DNA of 63,829 nt from Longimicrobiales bacterium (GCA_028822645.1 JAPKDG010000007.1:1-63829), one strand, 5' to 3'; shown: positions 18,398 through 28,581, numbered from the stretch's first letter. Program-made: numbers and translations. Notes: generated by a model not told the origin, from the sequence alone.

Positions 18398-18523
18398 GCC
18401 CTTATCGGTAAGAGCTGTTACAGAAGAGAGAGAGCCACCCTAGAAAGAGTGAAGGATTTGATGTAGTGCCATAAGAAAGTGCTCCCAGGCTGACCACTAC
18501 AGGCAGCCGACCTTCATCAACAG
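18398..18523 (+). promoter_or_regulatory. Foldable leader with nested helices upstream of yebC
   Basis: Several complementary segments are arranged symmetrically. CTTA 18401-18404 pairs with TAAG 18409-18412 around a TCGG loop. CTGTT 18415-18419 pairs with AACAG 18519-18523, GAAGG 18451-18455 with CCTTC 18511-18515, and GTAGTG 18463-18468 with CACTAC 18495-18500. TTGATG 18458-18463 can alternatively pair with CATCAA 18515-18520, competing with the GAAGG helix. This nesting with a built-in alternative is what a structured 5' leader would look like. It matches no riboswitch consensus I know; T-box and preQ1 were considered and rejected. Confidence 0.35.
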
Positions 18524-18540
18524 GTTAACAAAAGGAAATC

Positions 18541-19287
18541 ATGTCTGGACACAGTAAGTGGGCAACCATCAAGAGGAAAAAAGCAGCTACCGATGCAAAA
18601 AGGGGTAAAATATTTACTAAGCTCATCAGGGAGATCACTGTTGCAGCTCGGGATGGGGGTGGAGATCCCAACTTCAATCCTCGTCTACGGCTGGCTGTGG
18701 AAACCGCAAAATCTGGCAACATGCCGGCTGATAATATCACGAGGGCGATTAAGAAAGGAACTGGTGATCTAGAAGGGGTGAGCTACGAAGAAATCGTATA
18801 CGAAGGATATGGGCCTGGCGGTGTAGCGTTATATATCGAAGCTCTTACCGATAACCAAAATAGGACAGTTGCAGACATTAGACATATTTTAATAAAAAAT
18901 TCAGGTAGCTTGGGCACTACGGGGTCGGTGGGTTGGCAATTTGACAGGAAAGGAATGATCTATCTGGATGGTAGTCATGTAGAAGAGGAAAAAGTATTTG
19001 AGCTAGCCATTGAAGCGGGGGCTGAGGATGTTGTGGTAGATGATCAAGAAATAGCAGTCATTACTGGTGTGGAGCAATTCCATGAAGTGCAGAGGCATTT
19101 GAAAGAATCGGCTGCTACAATATCTAGGGCAGAGTTGAGCTGGGTGCCCAAGAATGAAATTTTAGTGGGTGTAGAAGACACAAAAAAGCTCTTAAAAATC
19201 ATCGAGGCTTTAGAGGATTGTGATGATGTTCAGGAAGTGTCTTCGAACGCTGATTTTGACGAGAAGATTTTAGATCAGGTGATTTAA
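18541..19287 (+). CDS. YebC/PmpR-family protein
   Basis: A 248-residue cytoplasmic protein of the YebC family, linked in different bacteria to transcription control and to helping ribosomes through proline-rich stretches. The N-terminal block MSGHSKWATIKRKKAATDAK is the family hallmark; ARDGGGDPNFNPRLRLAVE and EGYGPGGVALYIEALTDN follow in the expected places. It is usually encoded next to ruvC, as here (1 nt gap). GAAAT and AAAGG lie just before the ATG. First gene of a long co-directional run that continues to rsmB. Confidence 0.95.
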   Translation: MSGHSKWATIKRKKAATDAKRGKIFTKLIREITVAARDGGGDPNFNPRLRLAVETAKSGNMPADNITRAIKKGTGDLEGVSYEEIVYEGYGPGGVALYIEALTDNQNRTVADIRHILIKNSGSLGTTGSVGWQFDRKGMIYLDGSHVEEEKVFELAIEAGAEDVVVDDQEIAVITGVEQFHEVQRHLKESAATISRAELSWVPKNEILVGVEDTKKLLKIIEALEDCDDVQEVSSNADFDEKILDQVI

Positions 19288-19288
19288 C

Positions 19289-19777
19289 TTGAGGTCAGAA
19301 TTGATATTAGGAATTGACCCCGGTACTATGGTGACGGGATACGGAGTGGTCCGGTATGCCCCTCCCCACGATTTTTTGTTGAGGGAATGTGGAGTCTTTC
19401 GTACTTCGTCCAAGCAGCTACTGGGGGTACGCGTGAGGGAAATTTATGATGAGGTAAAGACTGTCATTGAAAGATTTGAGCCAGATGTTGTAGTAGTTGA
19501 AGATGTATTTGTGGGGAAGAACGCTCGAAGTGCACTGATGCTCGGACATGCAAGAGGGGTTATTCTTCTGGCTGCTGAAATTTGTGGTGTTCCAGTGGCA
19601 GAATATACTCCCCGGGAGATAAAAAAAGCTGTTACTGGGAATGGAAATGCTACAAAAGATCAAGTGGCATTTATGGTAAAAAAAAGATTGAACCTTAAAG
19701 AGATTCCGAATCCATCTGACGCATCTGACGCGGTGGCTGCAGCTCTGTCATATAGTATTTTAGGGGGTTTGATGTGA
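19289..19777 (+). CDS. ruvC: Holliday junction endodeoxyribonuclease RuvC
   Basis: RuvC resolves Holliday junctions by paired nicks as a dimer. It is 162 residues, the usual size. The four acidic residues of the RNase H-like site are visible: Asp in LGIDPGTMVTGYG, Glu in VVVEDVFVGKN, and the pair in PSDASDAVAAAL. The start is TTG at 19289, 1 nt after yebC; no ATG fits. The stop overlaps the ruvA GTG start. Together with ruvA and ruvB it forms a complete junction-processing set. Confidence 0.95.
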   Translation: MRSELILGIDPGTMVTGYGVVRYAPPHDFLLRECGVFRTSSKQLLGVRVREIYDEVKTVIERFEPDVVVVEDVFVGKNARSALMLGHARGVILLAAEICGVPVAEYTPREIKKAVTGNGNATKDQVAFMVKKRLNLKEIPNPSDASDAVAAALSYSILGGLM

Positions 19778-20364
19778 TTAGTCGGTTGAGAGGGAATCTA
19801 CTTACTCGTCTGGATGATCAAATAGAAGTAGAGACAGCCAGCGGTGTTGTCTATGAGGTATATGTCCCATTGAGTGTCTTAGAGAGAATTCCAGAGCACC
19901 TGATAACAGAATTCGAAATCTATACCCTTCAAGTAGTCCGAGATGATTCAATCAAACTATATGGCTTTTTGGAATCTAAAGAGAGAGAACTCTTTAAGAG
20001 ACTCCTAGGCGCTTCCGGCGTTGGGCCTAAGGTGGCGTTAGCTATGCTGTCAACTTATTCATCTTTAAGGCTGGTCAAAGCATTGATGGAGAAGGACATT
20101 GCGGCTCTTTCTCAAGTGAGTGGTGTGGGGAAAAAGACAGCAGAGCGCATTTCATTAGAATTGGCTGATAAAGTAGAAGATCTGGCAGATGGCCCTGACT
20201 TGACTTCTGGTTCTTTGGGATCAAGTTCCCAGGAGGCTGTAGCAGCACTGATAGCACTGGGATATTCTTTTGTCGATGCTGACGCAGCTGTTCGTGTAGC
20301 TTTGGAAGGTGAGAATATCGGTAATACAGATGACTTGATTCGGTTGGCTTTATCGAAAAGATGA
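19774..20364 (+). CDS. ruvA: Holliday junction branch migration protein RuvA
   Basis: RuvA binds four-way junctions as a tetramer and loads the RuvB motor. It is 196 residues. The N-terminal OB-fold begins [15 protein letters not shown]; two helix-hairpin-helix motifs follow ([16 protein letters not shown] and [19 protein letters not shown]). The C-terminal domain that contacts RuvB begins near residue 148 ([20 protein letters not shown]). GTG start overlapping ruvC by 4 nt. Confidence 0.95.
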   Translation: MISRLRGNLLTRLDDQIEVETASGVVYEVYVPLSVLERIPEHLITEFEIYTLQVVRDDSIKLYGFLESKERELFKRLLGASGVGPKVALAMLSTYSSLRLVKALMEKDIAALSQVSGVGKKTAERISLELADKVEDLADGPDLTSGSLGSSSQEAVAALIALGYSFVDADAAVRVALEGENIGNTDDLIRLALSKR

Positions 20365-20395
20365 CACTGATTTTGCGGTCCAGGAATTTGAGGCT

Positions 20396-21442
20396 ATGAA
20401 AGATAGGCATGAGGTAACCACTCCAGAAACTATCGGTAAAGAAATATTATCGGAACCAGCCTTGCGACCTAGTAGCTTGGATGAATTTATTGGACAAAAC
20501 AAAGTCAAAGAATCTCTCAAGATATCAATTGAGTCGGCTATACGTCGCAAGGAACCCTTAGATCATTTGTTAATTCACGGTCCTCCTGGGCTTGGCAAGA
20601 CGACGCTGGCATCACTGCTAGCCAAAGAAATGGGTGTGGGGTTTAGGGCTACTTCAGGCCCAATTCTCGAAAAACCTGCTGACCTGGTTGGTCCACTAAG
20701 CAATCAAGAAGAAGGGGACATTCTTTTTATTGATGAGATACACAGATTGCGACCAGTCATGGAGGAATATATGTATCCTGCTATGGAAGACTTTCGTGTA
20801 GAAATTCGTTTAGCAGACGGGCCTAAAGCTCAGACGATGACAATGGATATTGAAAAATTCACTTTAGTGGGTGCAACTACCAGGTTCGGTCTACTCACAT
20901 CACCTATGCGCTCTCGTTTTGGAATTATTCAACGAGTGAATTTTTACCCTTCGGAAGAATTGACAGAAATTATAGTTCGAAGTGCGATGATCATGAACGT
21001 GGAGTGCTCTCTTGAAGGGGCGGAAGTTTTAGCTAAACGTTCAAGGGGAACACCGAGAATTGCTAACCGGCTACTCCGCCGCGTCCGCGATTTTGCTTTA
21101 GTACGGGCTAACGGAAGTATTACGAAGAAAGTAGCTGAGGATGCTCTTTGTATGCTTGAAGTAGACGAATATGGACTGGATGAAATGGACGACAGGGTAC
21201 TTAGGGCAATAATTGAAAAGTTCAATGGAGGGCCTGTTGGAGCTCAAACATTGGCTGTGGCAATTAGTGAGGACCTCTCAACTCTGACAGATGTTTATGA
21301 GCCCTTTTTAATACAAGAAGGCTTTCTTATGAGGACTCCTAGGGGAAGATTAGCTACCACTCGAGCATATCTCAGGTGTGGTTTCGAGCCACCTAAAAGA
21401 GATAAAGGTATGGGCGAAGAACAGCTGGATTTAGTTGACTAA
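20396..21442 (+). CDS. ruvB: Holliday junction branch migration ATPase RuvB
   Basis: The hexameric AAA+ motor of branch migration, 348 residues. [12 protein letters not shown] opens the ATPase, with Walker [11 protein letters not shown], Walker [11 protein letters not shown], sensor VGATTRFG and arginine finger RSRFG. The C-terminal winged helix has [16 protein letters not shown] and the tail [12 protein letters not shown]. The sensor reads GATTRFG where GATTRAG is commonest, a minor variation. It starts 31 nt after ruvA, and its last codons overlap the queA TTG start by 8 nt. Confidence 0.96.
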   Translation: MKDRHEVTTPETIGKEILSEPALRPSSLDEFIGQNKVKESLKISIESAIRRKEPLDHLLIHGPPGLGKTTLASLLAKEMGVGFRATSGPILEKPADLVGPLSNQEEGDILFIDEIHRLRPVMEEYMYPAMEDFRVEIRLADGPKAQTMTMDIEKFTLVGATTRFGLLTSPMRSRFGIIQRVNFYPSEELTEIIVRSAMIMNVECSLEGAEVLAKRSRGTPRIANRLLRRVRDFALVRANGSITKKVAEDALCMLEVDEYGLDEMDDRVLRAIIEKFNGGPVGAQTLAVAISEDLSTLTDVYEPFLIQEGFLMRTPRGRLATTRAYLRCGFEPPKRDKGMGEEQLDLVD

Positions 21443-22544
21443 CAGGGGTGCAATAAAAGGTACGCGGCTTTCAGATTATGATTATGATCTCCCATCGGAA
21501 CTAGTCGCTAGCTATCCGACAGAACGTAGAGATCAGAGTAAGCTTCTGGTGGTTTCGAAAAGAGGAAGTACTCAGAGACATTTGATGTTTCGAGACTTGG
21601 TAGGCCTGCTTCGATCTGGCGATGTCCTGGTGGTCAACGAAACGAAGGTCATTCCCTCCAGATTTCTGGGCCGCAAGCCGACGGGTGCTCACTGTGAAGT
21701 GTTGCTTCTGAAACCATGGACGGAGCCGGTCAACTCTTTCGTATCAGATTTAAATTTCGATGAAAGTGAATCCTTGTTCGAAGGGAAGATTTGGGAGGCT
21801 CTGGTCCGTCCTGGAGGGAAATTGAAACCAGGACGAATGGTCGAAATAAGTAATGACTTGCATATAGAGATTTTGGATATACTACCTGGAGGAAATCGTT
21901 TGGTCCGTCTGATTTCTGAAGATAGCGTAGAAAAATCTTTAGAAAAATATGGCCGGATGCCATTGCCTCCTTATTTGAATAGAGAGGAAGAACCGATTGA
22001 TCGAGACCGCTACCAAACCGTGTACTCTAAAACTCCTGGTTCCGTAGCGGCACCTACAGCAGGTTTACATTTCACTCCCAGTTTGTTGGATGAAATTGAT
22101 CTTAAAGGAATACAACGAGTACCAATTACTCTAGATGTCGGAGTAGGAACATTTAGGCCTGTTGAGACAATAGAATTAGAAAAACATCATATGCACACAG
22201 AAAGTTATGTAATACCAACAAATACAGCGGCAGTGGTGAACAAGGCCAAATCGGAAGGCCGGCGTATTTGGGCAGTAGGAACGACAGTGGTTAGGACCTT
22301 AGAAAGCGCTGAAAAAGGTGGTGTGGTGATGCCAGGGCCAGGAGAAACCGATTTATTTATCAGGCCACCGCAGGAATGTGTGATGATCGATGGTCTCATA
22401 ACGAATTTTCATCTACCGAAGTCTACCCTTATGATGTTGGTAGCTTCATTCTGTGGGTATGAAACTCTAAGAAAAGCTTATCTTGAAGCAATCAGGGAGG
22501 AATATCGTTTCTATTCCTACGGAGATGCAATGGCCATTGAATAG
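21435..22544 (+). CDS. queA: S-adenosylmethionine:tRNA ribosyltransferase-isomerase
   Basis: QueA transfers and rearranges the ribose of SAM onto preQ1 in tRNA, giving epoxyqueuosine. It is 369 residues, slightly longer than usual. [19 protein letters not shown], the variant [45 protein letters not shown] and [14 protein letters not shown] are family signatures. The N-terminus is extended by about 10 residues compared with the usual MRLSDFDY because the only usable start is TTG 21435 inside the end of ruvB. It pairs functionally with tgt, the next gene. Confidence 0.95.
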   Translation: MTNRGAIKGTRLSDYDYDLPSELVASYPTERRDQSKLLVVSKRGSTQRHLMFRDLVGLLRSGDVLVVNETKVIPSRFLGRKPTGAHCEVLLLKPWTEPVNSFVSDLNFDESESLFEGKIWEALVRPGGKLKPGRMVEISNDLHIEILDILPGGNRLVRLISEDSVEKSLEKYGRMPLPPYLNREEEPIDRDRYQTVYSKTPGSVAAPTAGLHFTPSLLDEIDLKGIQRVPITLDVGVGTFRPVETIELEKHHMHTESYVIPTNTAAVVNKAKSEGRRIWAVGTTVVRTLESAEKGGVVMPGPGETDLFIRPPQECVMIDGLITNFHLPKSTLMMLVASFCGYETLRKAYLEAIREEYRFYSYGDAMAIE

Positions 22545-22638
22545 GTTATAATTGGGTTTGTAAGGTGAAAGACTAACTTGCAATACAAGTCACTGTTCTT
22601 GAGAGCAGACGGTATTACCTGTCTATAGAGATACATAG

Positions 22639-23778
<1,140 letters not shown>

Positions 23779-23846
23779 TATTCTAATGGATCTTATGGAT
23801 AGCTGTTACTTCTAATTATCACACTAACATAAATTGGAGCTATATC

Positions 23847-24173
23847 GTGTACGAAGCTTTACTGGCAGTTCAATTTGCGGCCCCACGTGAAGGGGCGTCC
23901 GGAACAGTCGTTTTTTTTCTGAATATAATCCTGATTGTATTCATATTTTATTTTCTTCTGATTCGCCCTCAGAGAAAAGAACAGAAGCGTCATCAAGAAA
24001 TGATACAGAACATAAAAACAGGCGACGAAGTGGTCACTAGTGGAGGGATCATCGGAGAGGTAATTCATGCTGATGAAGACCGTTTGATTATCAGGACAGC
24101 TGGGGAGAGTAAGATTACTGTAGAGCGGAGTAGAGTCTCCCGAAAGATTGAGTTCGGAGACAAATTCCGGTGA
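23847..24173 (+). CDS. yajC: Preprotein translocase subunit YajC
   Basis: A 108-residue single-span protein that associates with SecDF/YidC. The span is TVVFFLNIILIVFIFYFLLI, followed by the family signature RPQRKEQKRHQEM and a soluble beta domain (GDEVVTSGGIIGEVIHAD). GTG start at 23847. tgt-yajC adjacency is common, but normally secD and secF come next; here def follows with a GTGA overlap, so the Sec accessory genes have been separated from yajC. Confidence 0.93.
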   Translation: MYEALLAVQFAAPREGASGTVVFFLNIILIVFIFYFLLIRPQRKEQKRHQEMIQNIKTGDEVVTSGGIIGEVIHADEDRLIIRTAGESKITVERSRVSRKIEFGDKFR

Positions 24174-24691
24174 CAATCAGGAGGATTGTGTTGTTAGGAG
24201 AAAAAGTCCTTCGTACACAGACGGCGGAAATAGAAAAGTTTGGAGAAGAGATTGAGGCCTTGGTTCAAGACCTTTTCGATACTATGTATTCTTCCGGAGG
24301 CATTGGAATAGCAGCCCCACAGATAGGTATTTCTCTAAGAGTTTGTGTGTTGGACCTCAGTAGAGCAGATGACTCAGAATCGCAAAGATTAACACTAGTT
24401 AATCCAGTGATCTTGGAATCTAGTAAAACCAAAGAAAAAGCTACAGAAGGGTGCTTGAGTATTCCTGGCATGGAAGAAATAGTCAAACGTCCTGCTCATA
24501 TAGTCGTTAAGGCCGAAGATGATCTGGGTAGAGCTATTGAGCTAGAAGCTGATGGATTGTTGAGTAGGGTCATTCAACATGAGATAGACCATTTGGATGG
24601 CATCCTATTTTTCGATAGAGTTACTCCTCTAAAAAGAAAGCTTCTTTTGAAAAAATGGAAGAAAGCTCGGGAAGAGGAATCACTACAGTGA
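24170..24691 (+). CDS. def: Peptide deformylase
   Basis: Removes the N-formyl group from nascent proteins; a metal enzyme of 173 residues. All three motifs are present: GGIGIAAPQIG, EGCLSIPG (metal Cys) and QHEIDHLDGILF (HExxH metal site). The start is GTG 24170, overlapping yajC; the protein begins MTIRRIVLLGEKVLR, as expected. It is coupled to fmt by a GTGA overlap, pairing deformylation with formylation. Confidence 0.96.
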   Translation: MTIRRIVLLGEKVLRTQTAEIEKFGEEIEALVQDLFDTMYSSGGIGIAAPQIGISLRVCVLDLSRADDSESQRLTLVNPVILESSKTKEKATEGCLSIPGMEEIVKRPAHIVVKAEDDLGRAIELEADGLLSRVIQHEIDHLDGILFFDRVTPLKRKLLLKKWKKAREEESLQ

Positions 24692-25623
24692 GAATCTTAT
24701 TTTGGGGGACCCCAGAGTTTGCTGTGCCATCTCTGCAGCTCTTGGTTGAAAATGGACATCAAGTAGTCGGTGTGGTCACTCGCCCAGACCGTCCAGCAGG
24801 AAGGGGGCGGGAGTTTCATAGTACTCCTGTGAAAGAAGAGGCTCTGCGTAATGGTTTTTTGATCTTTGAACCCGAAGATCTGACCGATCCAGCATTTGAA
24901 AGAATTTTGAAGGAAACGAAGCCGGACGTCTCTGTAGTAGTCGCTTACGGAAAAAAAATAACAGAATCCATACTTGGTATGTTTCCATTAGGGTGTGTCA
25001 ATGTCCATCCTTCTCTGTTGCCGTTACTTAGAGGAGCAGCGCCGATCAATTGGGCACTTATCAGAGGATTTGAAGAGTCTGGAGTAACGGTTATGCATAT
25101 GGTTGAGGAAATGGATGCAGGACCAATCCTTTTCCAATCGAAAGAAAAAATACGGAGAACTGACACCGCATATGATTTGGAAAAGCGATTAGCTAAATCA
25201 GGAGCCGAAGCTTTGGGGAAGACTCTGGTATCCCTGGAAGATGGATCGTTAACAGGCAAGGTGCAGGATAGCTCCCTTGTCACGTATGCGCCTAAAATCA
25301 ATAGAAATACGGCTCGTATCGATTGGTCACAGCAGGCTTCGTCGATCTCCAACTTGATAAGAGGAACGGACAGACTCCCAGGCGCATGGTCGGTCTTGAT
25401 GGATAAGCCCATCAAGCTATTCAAGGCAATTCCTTCTATGAAATCGGTTGCTGGTGTATTGCCAGGGACAGTATTGGAAGCAGATTCAGCTTTTGGTCTT
25501 AAAGTCGCTACTGGTCAGGGAGTTTTGGAAGTCCAGGAAATTCAGCCCCCAGGGAAAAAAAGGATGAGTGCCTGCTCGTGGATACGTGGTCGAGGAACTG
25601 AAGTGGGGCAGCGCTTTCAATGA
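24688..25623 (+). CDS. fmt: Methionyl-tRNA formyltransferase
   Basis: Formylates initiator Met-tRNA using 10-formyltetrahydrofolate. The enzyme begins VRILFWGTPEFAVPSLQLL. The catalytic SLLPLLRGAAPINWALI (HPSLLPxxRGxAPI motif) carries His and the nearby Asp region GVTVMHMVEEMDAGPI. The frame is open 33 nt further up, but the GTG at 24688 gives the canonical N-terminus and a stop/start overlap with def, so I take that start (311 residues). The C-terminal domain ends RMSACSWIRGRG. Confidence 0.95.
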   Translation: MRILFWGTPEFAVPSLQLLVENGHQVVGVVTRPDRPAGRGREFHSTPVKEEALRNGFLIFEPEDLTDPAFERILKETKPDVSVVVAYGKKITESILGMFPLGCVNVHPSLLPLLRGAAPINWALIRGFEESGVTVMHMVEEMDAGPILFQSKEKIRRTDTAYDLEKRLAKSGAEALGKTLVSLEDGSLTGKVQDSSLVTYAPKINRNTARIDWSQQASSISNLIRGTDRLPGAWSVLMDKPIKLFKAIPSMKSVAGVLPGTVLEADSAFGLKVATGQGVLEVQEIQPPGKKRMSACSWIRGRGTEVGQRFQ

Positions 25624-26261
25624 TAAGTGGATTGCATGTTGTCACAGACGATGATGTTTTAGGGCAGAAATACTTTGTAGAACATGCAACAGAGATTTTA
25701 CAATCCGGAATTCCGGATGTATTCCATCTAAGGGGTCCCTACACATCTCCTAAGAAACTTGGGGAATTAGTGAGCAAGCTATTACCGACAGCTAGATCTA
25801 ACGAGACGGTCTTTGTGATTAACGATAGGACTGATCTTGCATTGATTCATCATTTAGACGGAGTTCACTTGGGTGCGCGATCTTTGAATCCTCAAAAGGT
25901 GCGTGAAATTCTTGGTCCAAGCAAAATCGTAGGGAGGTCAGTCCATAGTGTCCAGGAGGGACTTGATATGGCTAAGGAAGGAGTCGATTATCTATTCTTG
26001 GGTTCTATTTTTAGGACGGATTCGCATCCTGATATTGTTCCTTTAGGGTTAGAACCTCTACAGGTATTAAGTGACCAAGTTCGAGTCCCGGTAATAGCGA
26101 TAGGTGGAGTAACATCGAGCAGTGTCACAACGTTGTTGAAAACGGGGGCGAAAGGCGTGGCAGTTCTTAGAGATATTTGGGGGGCTCCCTCACCGCCGGA
26201 AGCAGTTTTATCTTATGAGTCCAAGGTTAATTCAAAATGGTCTAAGATCGATGGTAAGTGA
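25620..26261 (+). CDS. Thiamine phosphate synthase family protein (ThiE or TenI)
   Basis: A 213-residue TIM-barrel of the ThiE/TenI family. FHLRGPYTSPKKL, VINDRTDLAL, DGVHLGARS, VGRSVHSVQEG, DYLFLGSIFRTDSHPD and VIAIGGVTSSSV cover the barrel strands. ThiE couples the pyrimidine and thiazole halves of thiamine; TenI isomerises the thiazole made by ThiG. The family placement is firm, but the choice is open. The segment SHPDIVPLGLEPL and the direct link to thiS and thiG (as in the Bacillus tenI-thiO-thiS-thiG order) favour TenI. The ATG overlaps the fmt stop by 4 nt. Confidence 0.82.
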   Translation: MISGLHVVTDDDVLGQKYFVEHATEILQSGIPDVFHLRGPYTSPKKLGELVSKLLPTARSNETVFVINDRTDLALIHHLDGVHLGARSLNPQKVREILGPSKIVGRSVHSVQEGLDMAKEGVDYLFLGSIFRTDSHPDIVPLGLEPLQVLSDQVRVPVIAIGGVTSSSVTTLLKTGAKGVAVLRDIWGAPSPPEAVLSYESKVNSKWSKIDGK

Positions 26262-26472
26262 AAGCAATAAAATTCAGGCTAAAATAAATGGGGAAAATCG
26301 AAAAATTTCAAAAGGATTTTCCATTTTCGATCTTCTAGAATCACTCGATCTTAATCCATTGCTTGTAGTGGTTGAGTTGAATGCGGTAATCATAAGCAAA
26401 GAACGTTTTGGTGAAATCGAGATCTGTGATAGAGATCAGATAGAGTTAGTGCATTTTGTTGGAGGAGGGTGA
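26251..26472 (+). CDS. thiS: Sulfur carrier protein ThiS
   Basis: A small ubiquitin-like protein whose C-terminal glycine is adenylated and thiocarboxylated to deliver sulfur to the thiazole synthase. From ATG 26251 it has 73 residues; IQAKINGENRKISKGFSIFD and LLVVVELNAVIISKERF are typical, and it ends HFVGGG, the required Gly-Gly terminus. The frame is open upstream inside the preceding gene, but a start there would add unrelated residues. The activating enzyme ThiF is not in the window. It overlaps the previous gene by 11 nt. Confidence 0.88.
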   Translation: MVSESNKIQAKINGENRKISKGFSIFDLLESLDLNPLLVVVELNAVIISKERFGEIEICDRDQIELVHFVGGG

Positions 26473-26473
26473 G

Positions 26474-27256
26474 ATGATTCAGGAGAAAGACCAGCTGGAG
26501 ATAGGCGATAGGGTTTTCAATTCCAGATTGTTTGTGGGAACTGGGAAATATTCGGATAATGAAACCATGGTAAAGGCCATCAAAGCTTCGGAAACGGCCA
26601 TGGTCACTGTTGCAGTAAGAAGAATAGACCTTGATAGGTCTCAAGAAGAAGGAATTCTGTTTCATTTGGATCCCGATGAATTTTTCCTACTTCCAAACAC
26701 TGCTGGTTGTTACAATGTGAAAGATGCTCTCAGGTACGCCAATTTAGGCCGCGCTGCCGGTTTTAGTGAATGGCTCAAACTAGAGGTCATTGGAGATGAA
26801 TCCACACTTCTGCCGGACACACAAGCAACAATTGAAGCTGCTAAAATATTGGTAGCGGATGGCTTTAAGGTCATGGCATACACTAACGATGATTTGATTA
26901 CTGCTCTTCGTCTGGAGGATGTGGGTTGTGTAGCAGTGATGCCCTTAGCTAGCCCCATAGGCAGTGGGCTGGGAGTGGTAAACCCTTATTTTATAAGAGA
27001 AATCAAAAGGCGATGTGAAGTCCCTATCATTGTTGATGCTGGAGTGGGAGTGGCGTCTCACGCCTGTATAACAATGGAACAAGGAGTGGATGGGGTCCTT
27101 ATGAATACTGCAATTGCTATGGCTGAGAATCCAGTTCTGATGGCTAGTGCAATGCGCTTGGCCATTAAGGCTGGACGGTCTTCGTATCTTTCGGGAGGGA
27201 TGCAAGCTAGAGAAATCGCAGTCCCCTCTTCTCCAGCCAAAGGAATGTTGGGCTGA
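26474..27256 (+). CDS. thiG: Thiazole synthase ThiG
   Basis: Builds the thiazole phosphate of thiamine from deoxyxylulose phosphate, dehydroglycine and the ThiS thiocarboxylate. From the ATG at 26474 it has 260 residues. NSRLFVGTGKYSD, the loop LLPNTAGCYN, LKLEVIGDESTLLPDT (containing the Schiff-base Lys), VMPLASPIGSGLGV and VPIIVDAGVGVASHA are all present. The start is chosen because GGAGGAGG precedes it and because it lies 1 nt after the thiS stop. Adjacent to rsmB after 5 nt. Confidence 0.95.
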   Translation: MIQEKDQLEIGDRVFNSRLFVGTGKYSDNETMVKAIKASETAMVTVAVRRIDLDRSQEEGILFHLDPDEFFLLPNTAGCYNVKDALRYANLGRAAGFSEWLKLEVIGDESTLLPDTQATIEAAKILVADGFKVMAYTNDDLITALRLEDVGCVAVMPLASPIGSGLGVVNPYFIREIKRRCEVPIIVDAGVGVASHACITMEQGVDGVLMNTAIAMAENPVLMASAMRLAIKAGRSSYLSGGMQAREIAVPSSPAKGMLG

Positions 27257-27261
27257 CCGAA

Positions 27262-28581
27262 GTGACTCTAACTCAAGATAGAAAAATTGTTTGGAATATT
27301 CTATCAGCTGTTCACCGTGGACGGCGTCTTGATCGGTCTTTCAAGGAAGAGACGTCAGGACTTACGCCAAAGGAAAAGGCTTGGTGCCGAGAAGTATCTT
27401 ATGGGATCCAGAGATTTCGAGGTAGAGTAGATTATCTACTTGGTCTTAATATAAGACGTGGTTTAGCTAGTGTTGATCCAGTAGTAAAGGACGTTTTGAG
27501 AATCGGTTTGTACGAGGCTCTTTATATGCATGGGGTCCCGCAATATGCAGCTGTTTCTCAGGCTGTTGAATTGTCCAAGAAAGTTGAAAAATCAGCAGTG
27601 GGGTTTGTAAATGCAGTACTGAGATCTGCTGCGAAGAAGGGTGGTGGGCAAGAGAATTTTCCTGATCGGCGGGCTGACCCAGTTTCTCATCTGTCAACAT
27701 GGGGTTCACATCCAACTTGGCTGGTGAAACGCTGGCTAAGTAGGTGGTCTAGTGAGGAGGTCGCCCACTTGATGGATGCTAACAATCAAATCCCACCGAC
27801 TTTTTTGAATTGTTTGCAAGGCGACCCCAAGGAATCGGTAGCAAAGCTCAGGAAGTATGGAATTTTGGCGGAGGAAGTCGAGGGAACTTCCTGTATTATG
27901 CTTAAGACTCCGGGTTCTCTGGAGAAGGCTCTGGGAACGATTCCTTCTATAGTCCAAGACCCTGCAGCGTCACTTGTTCCAGCTTACATGGACTTGGAAG
28001 TTCACGACAGGGTCGTTGATTTTTGTGCGGCCCCAGGTGGAAAAACCATGGCTTTAGCCGCAAGGGGGAACTTAGTGCTTGCTGCCGATCGATCTTTCAA
28101 TAGGCTACAGCTTCTACGTAGTAATTTAGAGAGATTAAAAGAGTCAACCTTGGGAAGCTCTTCTTTTAGAGTCCATATAGTTCAGGGGAACATTTACCAG
28201 CCGATGATAGCAGGATCGGAAGCGATCCTGCTCGATGTTCCTTGCACAGGAACTGGTACTTTGAGGAGGAATCCAGACATTCGCTGGAAGATTACTAAAA
28301 AGAATGTGAATGAAATGGCGGATCGTCAAGCTAGGATGCTCGACTGTATGGTAAAACTCGTTCCTGTTGGTGGAATGCTAGTCTACTCAACCTGCAGTTT
28401 AGAACTAGAAGAAAATAATCATCAAGTTAAGCGTTTTCTTCTCAGACATCCCTGCTTTCAGCTACAATCTGGAACCGGAGTTGGTAGAAAATATCTGAAT
28501 TCCGACGGCCAACTTTCAGTTCTTCCGCAAATGTTTGGGTTTGACGGTTCGTTTGCTGCTCGGATGCGACGAATCAGTTGA
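27262..28581 (+). CDS. rsmB: 16S rRNA m5C967 methyltransferase
   Basis: A SAM-dependent RNA cytosine C5-methyltransferase of 439 residues. The N-terminal NusB-like helical domain (about residues 5-130, with VLRIGLYEALYMHGVPQYAA) distinguishes RsmB from RsmF. The catalytic domain has VVDFCAAPGGKT (motif I), LLDVPCTGTGTLRRNPDIRW (motif IV, Cys) and LVYSTCSLELEENN (motif VI, catalytic Cys). GTG start. The classical fmt-rsmB pair is here separated by the three thiamine genes. Confidence 0.94.
   Translation: MTLTQDRKIVWNILSAVHRGRRLDRSFKEETSGLTPKEKAWCREVSYGIQRFRGRVDYLLGLNIRRGLASVDPVVKDVLRIGLYEALYMHGVPQYAAVSQAVELSKKVEKSAVGFVNAVLRSAAKKGGGQENFPDRRADPVSHLSTWGSHPTWLVKRWLSRWSSEEVAHLMDANNQIPPTFLNCLQGDPKESVAKLRKYGILAEEVEGTSCIMLKTPGSLEKALGTIPSIVQDPAASLVPAYMDLEVHDRVVDFCAAPGGKTMALAARGNLVLAADRSFNRLQLLRSNLERLKESTLGSSSFRVHIVQGNIYQPMIAGSEAILLDVPCTGTGTLRRNPDIRWKITKKNVNEMADRQARMLDCMVKLVPVGGMLVYSTCSLELEENNHQVKRFLLRHPCFQLQSGTGVGRKYLNSDGQLSVLPQMFGFDGSFAARMRRIS

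Noticed and set aside
18199-18411. 70-codon frame in the rhomboid-yebC gap
   Set aside because: No ribosome binding site, unremarkable composition, overlaps the candidate promoter, and no recognisable motif.
18415-18540. T-box or preQ1 riboswitch upstream of yebC (queA and tgt are downstream)
   Set aside because: The T-box TGGNACCGCG-type element and the compact preQ1 pseudoknot consensus are absent; only generic nested helices are seen.
22547-22552. TATAAT hexamer between queA and tgt as a promoter
   Set aside because: The matching -35 position reads GATGCA, a poor match; kept only as a remark under tgt.
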